A stretch of 64,000 nucleotides of DNA, taken from NCBI RefSeq assembly GCF_000498395.2, contig NZ_CP010979.1, forward strand, positions 62,001 to 126,000, written 5' to 3'. Position numbers and translations under genes: made by a program. Shown here in pieces: positions 39,454 through 48,855 of the stretch. The stretch comes from Pseudomonas putida S13.1.2. Its GTDB lineage: Bacteria > Pseudomonadota > Gammaproteobacteria > Pseudomonadales > Pseudomonadaceae. Under the pieces are notes generated by a model that worked only from the letters and a program-made list of their open reading frames with translations, searched no databases and had not been told where the DNA came from. Every line of letters begins with the position of its first letter. Within the stretch, counting starts at the first letter, position 1.

Positions 39454-40842
39454 ATGGCAGGTACAACAGTCAGCGGTATTGGCTCGGGCATCGATACCCA
39501 GGCAATCGTCGATTCCCTGGTGGCCGCGCAGAAGGCGCCGAAGCAGGCGCAGATCAATACCCAAACACTGAAGGCAACCACCACGTTGTCCTCTATCGGC
39601 AAGATTCAGTCGGCGCTGGATGCCTTCCGCGGCGCCTTGACCAACATGACCGACACCAACAGCTTCGGTGGCCTCAGCCTGAAGTCTTCGGATGAAAAGG
39701 TCGCGACCGTGACCATGGGCACCGGCGCTGCCAACGGTTCGTTCAAGTTGATTGTCGACAAGCTGGCGACTGCGTCGAAGGTGTCGACGAAGGTCTACAC
39801 AGATGGCGCGGGCTCGGTAGTCAATGCCACTGGCAGTGCGACCACGTTGACCATGACGCAGAATGGCAAGCCCTACGATCTGAGCGTTCCTGCCGGCGCA
39901 ACATTGCAGCAGGTTCGCGATAGCATCAATAGCCAGTTCAGTACGGCAGGCCTGAGTGCCAACGTACTGACCGACGCCACGGGTTCCCGTCTGATCATCA
40001 CCTCGACCAAAATGGGTGACGGCTCCGACATTACGCTTTCGGGCAATTCGGGCATCGATACTGGCTATACCGTCGTCGATGAGCCGGCGGACGCGGAGTA
40101 CACGCTGGACGGTATTGCCATGAAGTCCAAGACCAACGACATCACCGATGCCGTCAGTGGTCTCAACATCAAGTTGATCGGTACTTCGCCAAAAAACACT
40201 ACAACAAACGAGTACACGGCGACCGTTCTGTCGCTGACCACCAGCTCAACTACGCTGAAGTCGGGCCTGAAGGGTTTCATCGACACCTACAACGCCTTGC
40301 TCACTGTCATGAACGCAGAGACCAAGGTCACCAAGAACGCCGATGGCTCCATGACTGCTGCGGCGTTGACCGGTGATGCCACGATGCGTACTTTGATGTC
40401 CTCCATCCGTGAAGAGCTCAATGCGGTGTCGGGCAACGGTACCTTGAAATCGCTCGCTGCCTTTGGTGTCACGTCTGCCCAAGATGGTGGTGCGCTGAGC
40501 CTGGACGACAAGAAGTGGGACAAGGTTGCCTCCACCAATGCGGCAGACCTGACCAGTATCTTCAATGGCAAGGACGGCCTGTTGGCGCGCCTGCAAAAGG
40601 TGACCGAGCCATTTGCCAAGGCCACCACCGGGACCCTCGCCTCGCGCTCCAAGGTCCTGAGCGAAAGTCTGACCAAGCTCAAGACCGAGCAGGAGACCCT
40701 GGACACCCGTATGGAAGCCCTGCAGAAGAGCCTGCAGGACAAGTACAACAACATGGATACCCTGGTCACCCAGCTGCGCCAACAGCAGAGTTCCGTGCTG
40801 AGTACGCTAAACGCGCTGAACAAGTCGAGCAGTGACGATTAA
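39454..40842 (+). CDS. fliD: flagellar filament cap FliD (HAP2)
   Basis: A 462-residue cap protein needed for flagellin polymerisation; FliD of Pseudomonas also acts in adhesion to mucin. GTTVSGIGSGIDTQAIVDSLVAAQKAP at the N-terminus and the C-terminal helix RMEALQKSLQDKYNNMDTLVTQLRQQQSSVLSTLNAL are typical. I choose the second of two adjacent ATGs because aaggag then has a better spacing (7 nt). Confidence 0.95.
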   Translation: MAGTTVSGIGSGIDTQAIVDSLVAAQKAPKQAQINTQTLKATTTLSSIGKIQSALDAFRGALTNMTDTNSFGGLSLKSSDEKVATVTMGTGAANGSFKLIVDKLATASKVSTKVYTDGAGSVVNATGSATTLTMTQNGKPYDLSVPAGATLQQVRDSINSQFSTAGLSANVLTDATGSRLIITSTKMGDGSDITLSGNSGIDTGYTVVDEPADAEYTLDGIAMKSKTNDITDAVSGLNIKLIGTSPKNTTTNEYTATVLSLTTSSTTLKSGLKGFIDTYNALLTVMNAETKVTKNADGSMTAAALTGDATMRTLMSSIREELNAVSGNGTLKSLAAFGVTSAQDGGALSLDDKKWDKVASTNAADLTSIFNGKDGLLARLQKVTEPFAKATTGTLASRSKVLSESLTKLKTEQETLDTRMEALQKSLQDKYNNMDTLVTQLRQQQSSVLSTLNALNKSSSDD

Positions 40843-40857
40843 ATCGTGAACATTGCA

Positions 40858-40887
40858 TGAAGTCCGGGCATGATGCCCGGCTTCATG
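40858..40887 (+). terminator. intercistronic hairpin between fliD and fliS
   Basis: GAAGTCCGGGCAT gATGCCCGGCTTC, a nearly perfect 12-bp stem without a T run. It may protect or partly uncouple the fliD and fliS messages. Confidence 0.55.
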
Positions 40888-40969
40888 TCATCGGCCGGTA
40901 AAGTTTTTCACCGCCTGCCCGATACAAGGAATATCTCCCCCTTAAGCCTGCCCGTCACGAGGTCGCAAG

Positions 40970-41371
40970 ATGAATCCCATGAGAGCCCTTCGTCAGTACC
41001 AGAAGGTCAATTCCCATGCCCAGATTTCCGAAGCCACGCCGCATCGCCTGGTGCAGATGCTGATGGAAGGTGGCCTCGATCGCATGGCCCAGGCCAAGGG
41101 TGCCATGGCGCGTGGCGACATCGCGGAAAAGGGCCTGATGCTCGGCAAGGCGATCGACATCATCATCGGCCTTCGCGACGGCCTGCAGCCCGAAAAAAGT
41201 GAAAACCCTGAGACTGTCGAGAAGCTCGACGCGCTCTATGTCTACATGACTAATCGGCTTATGCAGGCCAATGTCGACAACGATGCCAGTATTATCGACG
41301 AAGTTGCCCAGCTGCTGATTACCGTGAAAAGCGGTTGGGACGGCATTGCCGACGCCCAGCCTGCCAGCTGA
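40970..41371 (+). CDS. fliS: flagellin export chaperone FliS
   Basis: A 133-residue helical chaperone that keeps flagellin monomeric. RALRQYQKVNSHAQISEATPHRLVQMLMEGGLDRMAQAKGAM is the family N-terminus, followed by the long helix with LYVYMTNRLMQANVDND. It lies between fliD and fliT. Confidence 0.94.
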   Translation: MNPMRALRQYQKVNSHAQISEATPHRLVQMLMEGGLDRMAQAKGAMARGDIAEKGLMLGKAIDIIIGLRDGLQPEKSENPETVEKLDALYVYMTNRLMQANVDNDASIIDEVAQLLITVKSGWDGIADAQPAS

Positions 41372-41387
41372 CGGCAAGGAGATTACC

Positions 41388-41681
41388 GTGACCGCACTGC
41401 AACGCCTCGATGACACCTGTGATGCCCTGGTCGGCGCCCTGAGTGAGCGTGACTGGGAAGCCATTGCCAAGCTGGACGTGGCGTGCCGCGCCTGCATCGA
41501 CGAGGTGCTGGAAACCCACGCGGTGGACCAGGCGTTGCTGCGCGAGAAGCTGGAAGGGGTGCTGCTGGTCTACCGCAACCTGATCGACGTGACAACCGGT
41601 GAACGCCAGGCAATTGCCGAAGAGATGATGCAGATCAACCAAGCGAAAAATGCTTCGAAGGTTTACCATCTGTTCAGTTAA
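41388..41681 (+). CDS. fliT: FliT-like flagellar chaperone
   Basis: A 97-residue small helical protein, the counterpart of FliT, which binds FliD before export. I start at GTG 41388 because it is preceded by a strong aaggag and gives MTALQRLDDTCDALVGAL; the longer frame from 41346 overlaps fliS and has no ribosome site. The segment ERDWEAIAKLDVACRACIDEVL fits the family pattern. Symbol fliT by position; a second fliS-like protein is an alternative. Confidence 0.8.
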   Translation: MTALQRLDDTCDALVGALSERDWEAIAKLDVACRACIDEVLETHAVDQALLREKLEGVLLVYRNLIDVTTGERQAIAEEMMQINQAKNASKVYHLFS

Positions 41682-41849
41682 GATGCGCACAACTTGACAA
41701 AAGGCGCCATAAATTTGACTGTGTGGGCCTTTTTGACTTTACTAGTGTCTGTTCTCGAATTCCAGACGTCCGAACACTGACCATTCAGTCGGAATGATGT
41801 CGAGCATGCCCCTGCAGGGCGGCGATATGACTAGGGAAGTTGCTATTGC

Positions 41850-43325
41850 ATGTGGCGTGAAACCAAGATTCTGCTGATCGATGACGACAGCGCGCGCCGC
41901 CGCGATCTGGCGGTGGTGCTGAATTTCCTCGGGGAAGAAAACCTCGCTTGCTCAAGCCATGACTGGCAGCAAGCGGTAGAGTCGTTGTCTTCGAGCCGTG
42001 AAATATTGTGCGTGCTCATCGGCAGCGTAGATGCTCCGGGCAATCTCATTGGGCTCGTTAAGACAGTGGCCGGGTGGGATGAGTTCCTTCCGGTGCTGCT
42101 ATTAGGTGAAATTTCTTCTGCGGAGTTCCCGGAAGACCTTCGCCGCCGGGTGCTTTCCAACCTGGAAATGCCACCCAGCTACAGCCAGCTGCTGGATTCA
42201 CTGCACCGCGCCCAGGTCTATCGCGAGATGTACGACCAGGCGCGCGAGCGCGGCCGCCAGCGCGAGCCCAACCTGTTCCGCAGTCTGGTCGGCACCAGTC
42301 GTGCCATCCAGCACGTGCGGCAGATGATGCAGCAGGTGGCCGATACCGACGCCAGCGTGTTGATCCTGGGTGAGTCGGGCACCGGCAAAGAAGTGGTGGC
42401 GCGCAACCTGCACTACCACTCCAAGCGTCGCGAGGCGCCTTTCGTGCCAGTCAACTGTGGCGCGATCCCGGCCGAGCTGCTGGAAAGCGAACTGTTCGGC
42501 CACGAGAAGGGCGCCTTTACCGGGGCGATCACCAGCCGCGCCGGGCGTTTCGAGCTGGCCAACGGCGGTACCCTGTTCCTCGACGAAATTGGCGACATGC
42601 CGTTGCCGATGCAGGTCAAGCTGCTGCGTGTGCTGCAGGAGCGTACCTTCGAGCGTGTGGGTAGCAACAAGACCCAGAGCATCGACGTGCGCATCATCGC
42701 CGCAACGCACAAGAACCTCGAGACCATGATCGAGGACGGCACCTTCCGCGAAGACCTGTACTACCGCCTTAACGTGTTCCCCATCGAGATGGCGCCGCTG
42801 CGTGAGCGGGTGGAAGACATCCCGCTGCTGATGAACGAGCTTATCTCGCGCATGGAGCACGAGAAGCGCGGCTCCATCCGCTTCAACTCGGCGTCGATCA
42901 TGTCGTTGTGCCGCCACGGCTGGCCGGGCAACGTGCGCGAGCTGGCCAACCTGGTCGAGCGCATGGCGATCATGCACCCGTACGGGGTGATTGGTGTGTC
43001 CGAGCTGCCGAAGAAATTCCGCTACGTCGATGACGAAGACGAGCAGATGGTCGACAGCCTGCGCAGCGACCTGGAAGAGCGCGTGGCCATCAACGGCCAC
43101 GCGCCAAACTTCAGCAACCCTGCGATGCTGCCACCTGAAGGCCTGGACCTGAAGGACTACCTCGGTAGCCTGGAGCAGGGCCTGATCCAGCAGGCGCTGG
43201 ACGATGCCAACGGTATCGTTGCTCGCGCGGCTGAACGTTTGCGTATTCGCCGTACCACCCTGGTCGAGAAGATGCGCAAGTACGGCATGAGCCGCCAAGG
43301 TGGCGAGGACCAGGCGGAGGATTGA
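41850..43325 (+). CDS. fleQ: FleQ, master flagellar regulator (sigma-54 activator, c-di-GMP sensor)
   Basis: A 491-residue enhancer-binding protein at the top of the flagellar hierarchy. The N-terminal FleQ receiver-like domain (about 1-120) precedes an AAA+ domain with Walker A GESGTGKE (about 173), the sigma-54 contact loop GAFTGA (about 221) and [11 protein letters not shown]-terminal Fis-type helix-turn-helix ([21 protein letters not shown]) completes it. FleQ activates RpoN-dependent class II flagellar genes and, bound to c-di-GMP, switches biofilm genes. In most pseudomonads fleS-fleR follow; here a sugar gene cluster does. Confidence 0.97.
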   Translation: MWRETKILLIDDDSARRRDLAVVLNFLGEENLACSSHDWQQAVESLSSSREILCVLIGSVDAPGNLIGLVKTVAGWDEFLPVLLLGEISSAEFPEDLRRRVLSNLEMPPSYSQLLDSLHRAQVYREMYDQARERGRQREPNLFRSLVGTSRAIQHVRQMMQQVADTDASVLILGESGTGKEVVARNLHYHSKRREAPFVPVNCGAIPAELLESELFGHEKGAFTGAITSRAGRFELANGGTLFLDEIGDMPLPMQVKLLRVLQERTFERVGSNKTQSIDVRIIAATHKNLETMIEDGTFREDLYYRLNVFPIEMAPLRERVEDIPLLMNELISRMEHEKRGSIRFNSASIMSLCRHGWPGNVRELANLVERMAIMHPYGVIGVSELPKKFRYVDDEDEQMVDSLRSDLEERVAINGHAPNFSNPAMLPPEGLDLKDYLGSLEQGLIQQALDDANGIVARAAERLRIRRTTLVEKMRKYGMSRQGGEDQAED

Positions 43326-43347
43326 CGCCTGGTAGTGCGCCTGAAAT

Positions 43348-43444
43348 GGCCTCTTCGCGGGTAAACCCGCTCCCACAGGAATGGCGCAAGTTTTGAGTAT
43401 TGCGCGACACCTGTGGGAGCGGGTTTACCCGCGAAGAGGCCGGC
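43348..43444. repeat. REP/BIME element 6
   Basis: GGCCTCTTCGCGGGTAAACCCGCTCCCACAGG with its inverted partner CCTGTGGGAGCGGGTTTACCCGCGAAGAGGCC, marking the junction between fleQ and the glycan cluster. Confidence 0.9.
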
Positions 43445-43658
43445 AAAATTTTCCCACCGTTCTTTCTTCTTCCCCGCTCGTTAGTCGGTCAGGGCCGGCC
43501 CCGGCATCGGTTGAGCCTTCTCGGAAAGCCCCCCAGTAACAAAACCGATTTCGCAGCGAGCGCGATCCTAAAGCAGGCATGCGTTTTGCTTTGCCTAGGG
43601 CATAGGGCCAGGGGTCAGTTTTCTGTCGCCCCTCCGACCAATGCGGACGAAGAGCACA
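43445..43658 (+). promoter_or_regulatory. leader region of the glycan cluster with a sigma-54-like site
   Basis: About 215 bp between the REP and rfbF. AGGCATGCGTTTTGCT (43575-43590) has GG and GC 10 nt apart and a TTGCT -12 element, so an RpoN promoter about 70 bp before rfbF is possible. It would tie glycan synthesis to flagellar assembly. The -24 half deviates from TGGCAC at two positions, so confidence is modest. Confidence 0.4.
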
Positions 43659-44429
43659 ATGAAAGCAGTCATTCTGGCCGGTGGGCTGGGCACACGCATC
43701 AGCGAAGAATCCCACCTGCGCCCCAAGCCGATGATCGAGATAGGCGGCAAACCGATCATCTGGCACATCATGAAGATCTACTCGCACTACGGTATCAACG
43801 ACTTCGTCATTTGCCTGGGCTACAAGGGTTATGTGATCAAGGAGTACTTCGCCAACTACTTCCTGCACATGTCGGATGTGACCTTCGACATGGCGGAAAA
43901 CCGCATGGATATCCATAACCGCCACGCCGAGCCGTGGCGGGTGACGCTGGTGGATACCGGGGAAAACACCGCCACCGGTGGCCGCCTGAAGCGTGTCCGC
44001 GACTACGTTGGCAATGAAACCTTTTGCCTGACCTACGGCGACGGTGTGTCCGACGTCGATATTCCGCGCCTGATCGAATTCCACCGCCAGCACGGCAAGA
44101 TGGCCACGGTTACCGCGGTACAGCCGCCGGGTCGCTATGGCGCCCTGGACGTGCACGGCGAACAGGTGCGCGGCTTTCAGGAAAAGCCGGCGGGCGACGG
44201 CGCCTGGATCAATGGCGGCTTCTTCGTGCTTGAGCCGGCCGTGCTCGAATACATCCAGGGCGATGCCACCACCTGGGAAGACGAGCCCATGCGCCGCCTG
44301 GCCGAAGACGGCCAGCTGATGAGCCACTTGCACCGTGGCTTCTGGCAGCCGATGGATACCCTGCGTGATCGCACGCTGCTTGAAACACACTGGAAAAACG
44401 GCGACGCAGCATGGCAGCTATGGCGCTGA
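43659..44429 (+). CDS. rfbF: glucose-1-phosphate cytidylyltransferase
   Basis: A 256-residue nucleotidyltransferase (also called DdhA) making CDP-glucose, first step to CDP-3,6-dideoxyhexoses. The N-terminal [38 protein letters not shown] signature and the CDP-glucose specific [17 protein letters not shown] and [12 protein letters not shown] are clear. I start at 43659 (MKAVILAGG) with an agaag-type site upstream; an upstream ATG adds six residues. It opens the cluster and overlaps rfbG by 19 bp. Confidence 0.94.
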   Translation: MKAVILAGGLGTRISEESHLRPKPMIEIGGKPIIWHIMKIYSHYGINDFVICLGYKGYVIKEYFANYFLHMSDVTFDMAENRMDIHNRHAEPWRVTLVDTGENTATGGRLKRVRDYVGNETFCLTYGDGVSDVDIPRLIEFHRQHGKMATVTAVQPPGRYGALDVHGEQVRGFQEKPAGDGAWINGGFFVLEPAVLEYIQGDATTWEDEPMRRLAEDGQLMSHLHRGFWQPMDTLRDRTLLETHWKNGDAAWQLWR

Positions 44430-45487
44430 ACCCGGCATTCTGGGCAGGGCGCCGCGTCCTGCTGACCGGGCATACCGGTTTCAAGGGCGGCTGGCTGTCC
44501 GTGTGGCTGCGCCAGCTTGGCGCCGAGCTGCGCGGTTTCGCCTTGCCTGCCGCGACCACGCCATCGCTGTGGCAGGTCGCGCAACTGCAACAGCAGGTTC
44601 CAGGTGATTTCGCCGATATCCGTGATGCCTCGGCCCTGGCCCATGCCCTGCGGGATTTCCAACCCGAACTGGTGCTACACCTGGCGGCTCAGCCGCTGGT
44701 GCGCGAGTCCTACCGTGCACCAGGCGACACTTACGCCACCAACGTCATGGGTACGCTCAACCTGCTGGAAGCGGTGCGTGCCACGCCCTCGGTACGTGCG
44801 GTGCTGGTGGTGACCACTGACAAGTGCTACGACAACCGCGAGTGGCCCTGGCCCTATCGGGAGCAGGATGCCTTGGGTGGCTTCGACCCCTACAGCAGCA
44901 GCAAGGCCTGTGTCGAACTGCTGTGCGCAAGCTACCGCGACTCTTTCCTGCGTTCCGCCGGCGTGGCCCTGGCCACGGCACGTGCTGGCAATGTTCTGGG
45001 TGGCGGAGACTGGTCTGCCGAGCGCTTGCTGCCGGATATCTTCCGCGCCTGGCAAGACGGTGAAGAAGTGGTCTTGCGCTATCCCCATGCGACCCGCCCC
45101 TGGCAGCACGTGCTCGACCCGCTGATGGGCTACCTGCAGCTGGCGCAGGGCTTGCTCACGGACGCCGAGCGATACGCAACAGCCTGGAACTTCGGCCCGG
45201 ACAGCGCAGGCCTGGCCACCGTCGGCGAAATCGTCCGTCGTCTTGCCCTGCGCTGGCCAGGCGAGGCGCGCTGGTCGGTCGCCGGCGATGCCCAGCCGCA
45301 TGAAGCCGGTTTGCTGGCACTGGACTCCAGCAAGGCGCGGCAGCTGCTTGGCTGGGCGCCACGCTGGTCGCTGGATGACACCCTTGAACATACCCTGGAC
45401 TGGCATCTGGCCTGGCGAGCAGGGCGTGACATGAACATCGTTACCCGCGAGCAGATCGCGGTTCACCAAGGCGGAACCCATGAGTGA
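44411..45487 (+). CDS. rfbG: CDP-glucose 4,6-dehydratase
   Basis: A 358-residue SDR (DdhB) converting CDP-glucose to CDP-4-keto-6-deoxyglucose. It has the NAD-binding [33 protein letters not shown], the VTTDKCYDN segment and the catalytic YSSSK. An ATG at 44420 is a second possible start. It overlaps rfbF by 19 bp and rfbH by 8 bp, so the three genes are translationally coupled. Confidence 0.94.
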   Translation: MAAMALNPAFWAGRRVLLTGHTGFKGGWLSVWLRQLGAELRGFALPAATTPSLWQVAQLQQQVPGDFADIRDASALAHALRDFQPELVLHLAAQPLVRESYRAPGDTYATNVMGTLNLLEAVRATPSVRAVLVVTTDKCYDNREWPWPYREQDALGGFDPYSSSKACVELLCASYRDSFLRSAGVALATARAGNVLGGGDWSAERLLPDIFRAWQDGEEVVLRYPHATRPWQHVLDPLMGYLQLAQGLLTDAERYATAWNFGPDSAGLATVGEIVRRLALRWPGEARWSVAGDAQPHEAGLLALDSSKARQLLGWAPRWSLDDTLEHTLDWHLAWRAGRDMNIVTREQIAVHQGGTHE

Positions 45488-46802
45488 CAGTACGGCGCAG
45501 CAGTTGCGCCAACAGATTGCCGAGCTGGTCGGGCGCTATGCCGAGCTGCAGATGGCGCCCAAACCCTTCGTGGCGGGGCAGAGCAGCGTTCCGCCTTCGG
45601 GCAAGGTGATCGGTGCCGGCGAGCTGCAGGCAATGACCGAGGCCGTGCTGGATGGCTGGCTGACGACCGGCCGCTTCAACGAGGCGTTCGAGAAGCGCCT
45701 GGCCAAGTACCTGGGGCGCCGCTGTGTACTCACCACCAACTCCGGCTCGTCAGCCAACCTGCTGGCGTTTTCCGCGCTGACTTCGCCACGCCTTGGCGAT
45801 CGGGCGATCAAGCCGGGTGACGAGGTGATCGGCGTTGCTGCCGGCTTCCCGACCACCGTCAACCCGATCCTGCAGTTCGGCGCGGTACCGGTGTTCGTCG
45901 ATGTCGAGATGGGCACCTACAACATCGACCCGGCGCTGATCGAAGCGGCCATCGGCCCGAAGACCAAGGCCATCATGTTGGCCCACACCCTGGGCAACCC
46001 CTTCGACCTGGGCGTTGTGCGCGCCCTGTGCGACAAGTACGGCCTGTGGCTGATCGAAGACTGCTGCGATGCCCTGGGTTCCACTTACCAGGGCCGTATG
46101 GTTGGCGGCTTTGGCGATATCGGCACCCTCAGCTTCTACCCGGCGCACCACATCACCATGGGCGAGGGCGGTGCGGTGTTTACCGACTCGCCGTTGCTCA
46201 AGCGCATCATCGAGTCGTACCGCGACTGGGGCCGCGATTGCTACTGCGCGCCGGGCGAGGACAACACCTGCAGCAAGCGCTTCTGCTGGCAAATGGGTGA
46301 CCTGCCGCAAGGCTACGACCACAAGTACACCTACTCGCACCTGGGCTACAACCTGAAGATCACCGACATGCAGGCCGCCTGCGCCCTGGCGCAGATGGAC
46401 CGGGTTGATGATTTCGTTGCCGCCCGTAAGCGCAACTTCGCCTGGCTGAGCGACCGGCTGGCCGCTTGTGCGGACCAACTGATCCTGCCGCAGGCCACCC
46501 GCGACAGCGACCCGTCCTGGTTCGGGTATCCGATCACCCTGCGCGATGGCTGTGGAATCAACCGCGTCGAGCTGGTGCGCTACCTGGATGAACAGGGCGT
46601 GGGCACACGCTTGCTGTTTGCCGGCAACCTGACCCGCCAGCCCTACATGCAAGGGCTCAACTATCAGGTTTCCGGCGAGTTGCCGGTAACCGACAAGATC
46701 ATGAACGACACGTTCTGGATCGGCCTGTGGCCGGGCTTGAGCGATGACCACCTGGAACATGCAGCGCGCTGCCTGGAAACCTACCTGCAGAGGCTGCGCT
46801 GA
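45480..46802 (+). CDS. rfbH: CDP-4-keto-6-deoxyglucose-3-dehydrase (E1, RfbH)
   Basis: A 440-residue PMP-dependent iron-sulfur enzyme that removes the C3 hydroxyl. It has an aminotransferase fold but the PLP lysine is replaced by His (H223 in FYPAHHITMGEGG), the hallmark of E1. The [2Fe-2S] ligands follow the pattern C-X57-C-X-C-X7-C (C196, C254, C256, C264). E1 needs an electron-supplying reductase (DdhD/AscD, E3), which I do not find in the window. The product is a CDP-4-keto-3,6-dideoxyhexose. Confidence 0.94.
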   Translation: MSDSTAQQLRQQIAELVGRYAELQMAPKPFVAGQSSVPPSGKVIGAGELQAMTEAVLDGWLTTGRFNEAFEKRLAKYLGRRCVLTTNSGSSANLLAFSALTSPRLGDRAIKPGDEVIGVAAGFPTTVNPILQFGAVPVFVDVEMGTYNIDPALIEAAIGPKTKAIMLAHTLGNPFDLGVVRALCDKYGLWLIEDCCDALGSTYQGRMVGGFGDIGTLSFYPAHHITMGEGGAVFTDSPLLKRIIESYRDWGRDCYCAPGEDNTCSKRFCWQMGDLPQGYDHKYTYSHLGYNLKITDMQAACALAQMDRVDDFVAARKRNFAWLSDRLAACADQLILPQATRDSDPSWFGYPITLRDGCGINRVELVRYLDEQGVGTRLLFAGNLTRQPYMQGLNYQVSGELPVTDKIMNDTFWIGLWPGLSDDHLEHAARCLETYLQRLR

Positions 46803-47494
46803 TGCGCGCCTACGTCCTGTGTGGCGGTTTCGGTACGCGGCTGCGCAGCGTCACTGACTCGCAGAAGGCCTTGGTACCCGTTCACGGTGAGCCATTCCTG
46901 GCGCGCGTACTGAGCCAGTTGGCCCGTGCCGGCATCAGCGAGGGCGTGCTGTGCGCGCATTACCGCGCCGAGCAGGTGGCCGAGCAGCTTGCCGAGCTGT
47001 CTCGCCAAGCCGGTCTGCCACTGTCGATGGTGGTGGAGCAGAGCCCGCTGGGAACCGGTGGGGCACTGCTCAACGCGTTGCGCGAGCAACCTGCGCAGGG
47101 CCGGTACCTGGTACTCAATGCGGACACCTTCGTGGATGTGCAGGGTTATCGGCAGATGCTTGCGGACGAAGGCAACGCCATGCTGGCGGCGCGAGTCGAT
47201 AACCGCAGCCGTTATGGCAGCCTGGCGCTGACTGCTACCGGGCACCTGGCTGCGCTGCAGGAAAAGGGCTTGCAGGGCGCCGGCCTGATCAACGCGGGGG
47301 TGTATGCCTTCACCGCGTCGGCCTTCGCTGCTACCCCCGTCCGCGCATGCTCCATGGAGCACGATCTGTTGCCCGAATTGCTCCAGCGAGAGGCCGTTGC
47401 CGTTGTCGATTACAGCGGGCGTTTCATTGATATCGGCACGCCAGAGTCGCTTGCGCGCTACACCCACGAATTTCTTCCGGATACCTCGCTATGA
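46802..47494 (+). CDS. sugar-1-phosphate nucleotidyltransferase (HddC-like)
   Basis: A 230-residue NTP transferase with the pyrophosphorylase motif YVLCGGFGTRLRSVTDSQKALVPVHGEPFL and LNADTFVDV. The next gene resembles D-glycero-D-manno-heptose 7-phosphate kinase HddA, so this protein is likely the partner HddC, forming GDP-heptose. A different NDP-sugar is possible. It overlaps rfbH by one base (TGATG arrangement) and the kinase by 4 bp. Confidence 0.78.
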   Translation: MRAYVLCGGFGTRLRSVTDSQKALVPVHGEPFLARVLSQLARAGISEGVLCAHYRAEQVAEQLAELSRQAGLPLSMVVEQSPLGTGGALLNALREQPAQGRYLVLNADTFVDVQGYRQMLADEGNAMLAARVDNRSRYGSLALTATGHLAALQEKGLQGAGLINAGVYAFTASAFAATPVRACSMEHDLLPELLQREAVAVVDYSGRFIDIGTPESLARYTHEFLPDTSL

Positions 47495-48855
47495 GCCTGC
47501 TGGTGCAGACCCTCAGCATTGGCCAACGCCAAAGCATCCTCGATGCGGTCAAGTGCATCGAGGCAGGCGCCTTGCAAATCGCCTTTGTGGTTGCTGACGA
47601 CCGCCGTCTGCTGGGTGTGGTGACCAACGGCGATGTGCGTCGCCACCTGCTGCAGGGTGGGCAGACCGACCTGCCAGTAACAACTTGCATGAACAGCCAT
47701 TACCGGGCGGTTCAAGCCGGTGCGTCGCGGGAGGAGTTGCTCAAGGCTTTCGACCTCGGTTTCAACGCCATCCCGGCCGTGGATGAGCAGGGGCGCCTGG
47801 TCGAGGTCTATACCCGCCTGATGGCGGCCAGCCCGGAAGTGCCGGTACTGGCACGGGCCCGTGCGCCAGTACGCATGAGCTTCTGCGGCGGCGGTGCGGA
47901 CCTGACCTATTTCTTCATCGACCACCCGGCAGCGGTGCTCAGCTGTACCGTCGGTCTTTATGCCCACGCCACCCTGGTTCCACGGGGCGACCTTGGCATC
48001 CGCATTTTCTCCGAGGATCTGGGGCGCGAGGAGGACTACGACTCCCTGGCTGACCTGCTGGCCGCCAGTGAAAAAAGCCTGTTGGCGACCATCGTTTCGG
48101 TGATCAAGCCGCAATACGGCTTCGATCTCTACCTGCGTTCGGATTTTCCGGTGGGCTCCGGGCTGGGCGGTTCTTCCGCTGCCACCACGGCCACCATCGC
48201 GGTATTCAACGAGCTGCGCCAGGACCGCTGGAGCACCTATGAGATTGCCGAACTGGCGTTCCAGGCCGAGCGCCTGTGCTTCGGTATCGCCGGTGGCTGG
48301 CAGGATCAGTACGCCTCGGCCTTCGGTGGCTTCAACCTGATCGAATTCGAGAACCAGCGCAACCTGGTACACCCGATTCGCCTGGAAGAATCGATCCGCA
48401 ACGAGCTGGAATCTTGCCTGGTGCTGTGTGACACCGGCATTTCTCACGACTCCGGCCGCCTGCACGAGCTGCAGCGCGAGGAGATGCAGGCCGAGTCCTC
48501 GCAAACGGACCTCCTCCATGCAAGCGTCGCGCTTTGCCGGCGCATGCACCGTTACCTGATTCGCGGCGAACTGCGCGATTTCGGCCTTTGCCTGGACGAA
48601 GCCTGGCACCTGAAAAAGCGCTTTTCCTCGGCAATCAGCCATGGTCGTCTCGATGACATTTACGCCGCCGCGGTTGCGGCCGGCGCGCTCGGCGGCAAGC
48701 TGTTGGGCGCCGGTGGCGGTGGTTTCTTCCTGTTCTATGTACAACCCCAGCATCGCCAGCGTGTGGTGCATGCGGTGCGCGCACTGGGCTGCCAGGCTCA
48801 AGGCTTTCGCTTCGAGTCCTGCGGTGTAACTTCCTGGCGGACGAAAATCCAATGA
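47491..48855 (+). CDS. CBS-domain / GHMP sugar kinase fusion (HddA-like)
   Basis: A 454-residue fusion. Residues 1 to about 115 form a CBS pair (AFVVADDRRLLGVVTNGDVRRHLLQ; AIPAVDEQGRLVEVYTR). The rest is a GHMP kinase: RAPVRMSFCGGGADL, the ATP loop FPVGSGLGGSSAATTA and the C-terminal GKLLGAGGGGFFLFY. The kinase part resembles heptose 7-phosphate kinase HddA (or fucokinase relatives). CBS pairs are more often found joined to nucleotidyltransferases in glycan clusters (PtmE type), so regulation by a nucleotide is plausible. It overlaps both neighbours by 4 bp. Confidence 0.82.
   Translation: MSLLVQTLSIGQRQSILDAVKCIEAGALQIAFVVADDRRLLGVVTNGDVRRHLLQGGQTDLPVTTCMNSHYRAVQAGASREELLKAFDLGFNAIPAVDEQGRLVEVYTRLMAASPEVPVLARARAPVRMSFCGGGADLTYFFIDHPAAVLSCTVGLYAHATLVPRGDLGIRIFSEDLGREEDYDSLADLLAASEKSLLATIVSVIKPQYGFDLYLRSDFPVGSGLGGSSAATTATIAVFNELRQDRWSTYEIAELAFQAERLCFGIAGGWQDQYASAFGGFNLIEFENQRNLVHPIRLEESIRNELESCLVLCDTGISHDSGRLHELQREEMQAESSQTDLLHASVALCRRMHRYLIRGELRDFGLCLDEAWHLKKRFSSAISHGRLDDIYAAAVAAGALGGKLLGAGGGGFFLFYVQPQHRQRVVHAVRALGCQAQGFRFESCGVTSWRTKIQ

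Noticed and set aside
43659..44429. Possible frameshift joining rfbF and rfbG because of their 19-bp overlap
   Set aside because: Both proteins are complete with normal ends and starts; the overlap is ordinary translational coupling.
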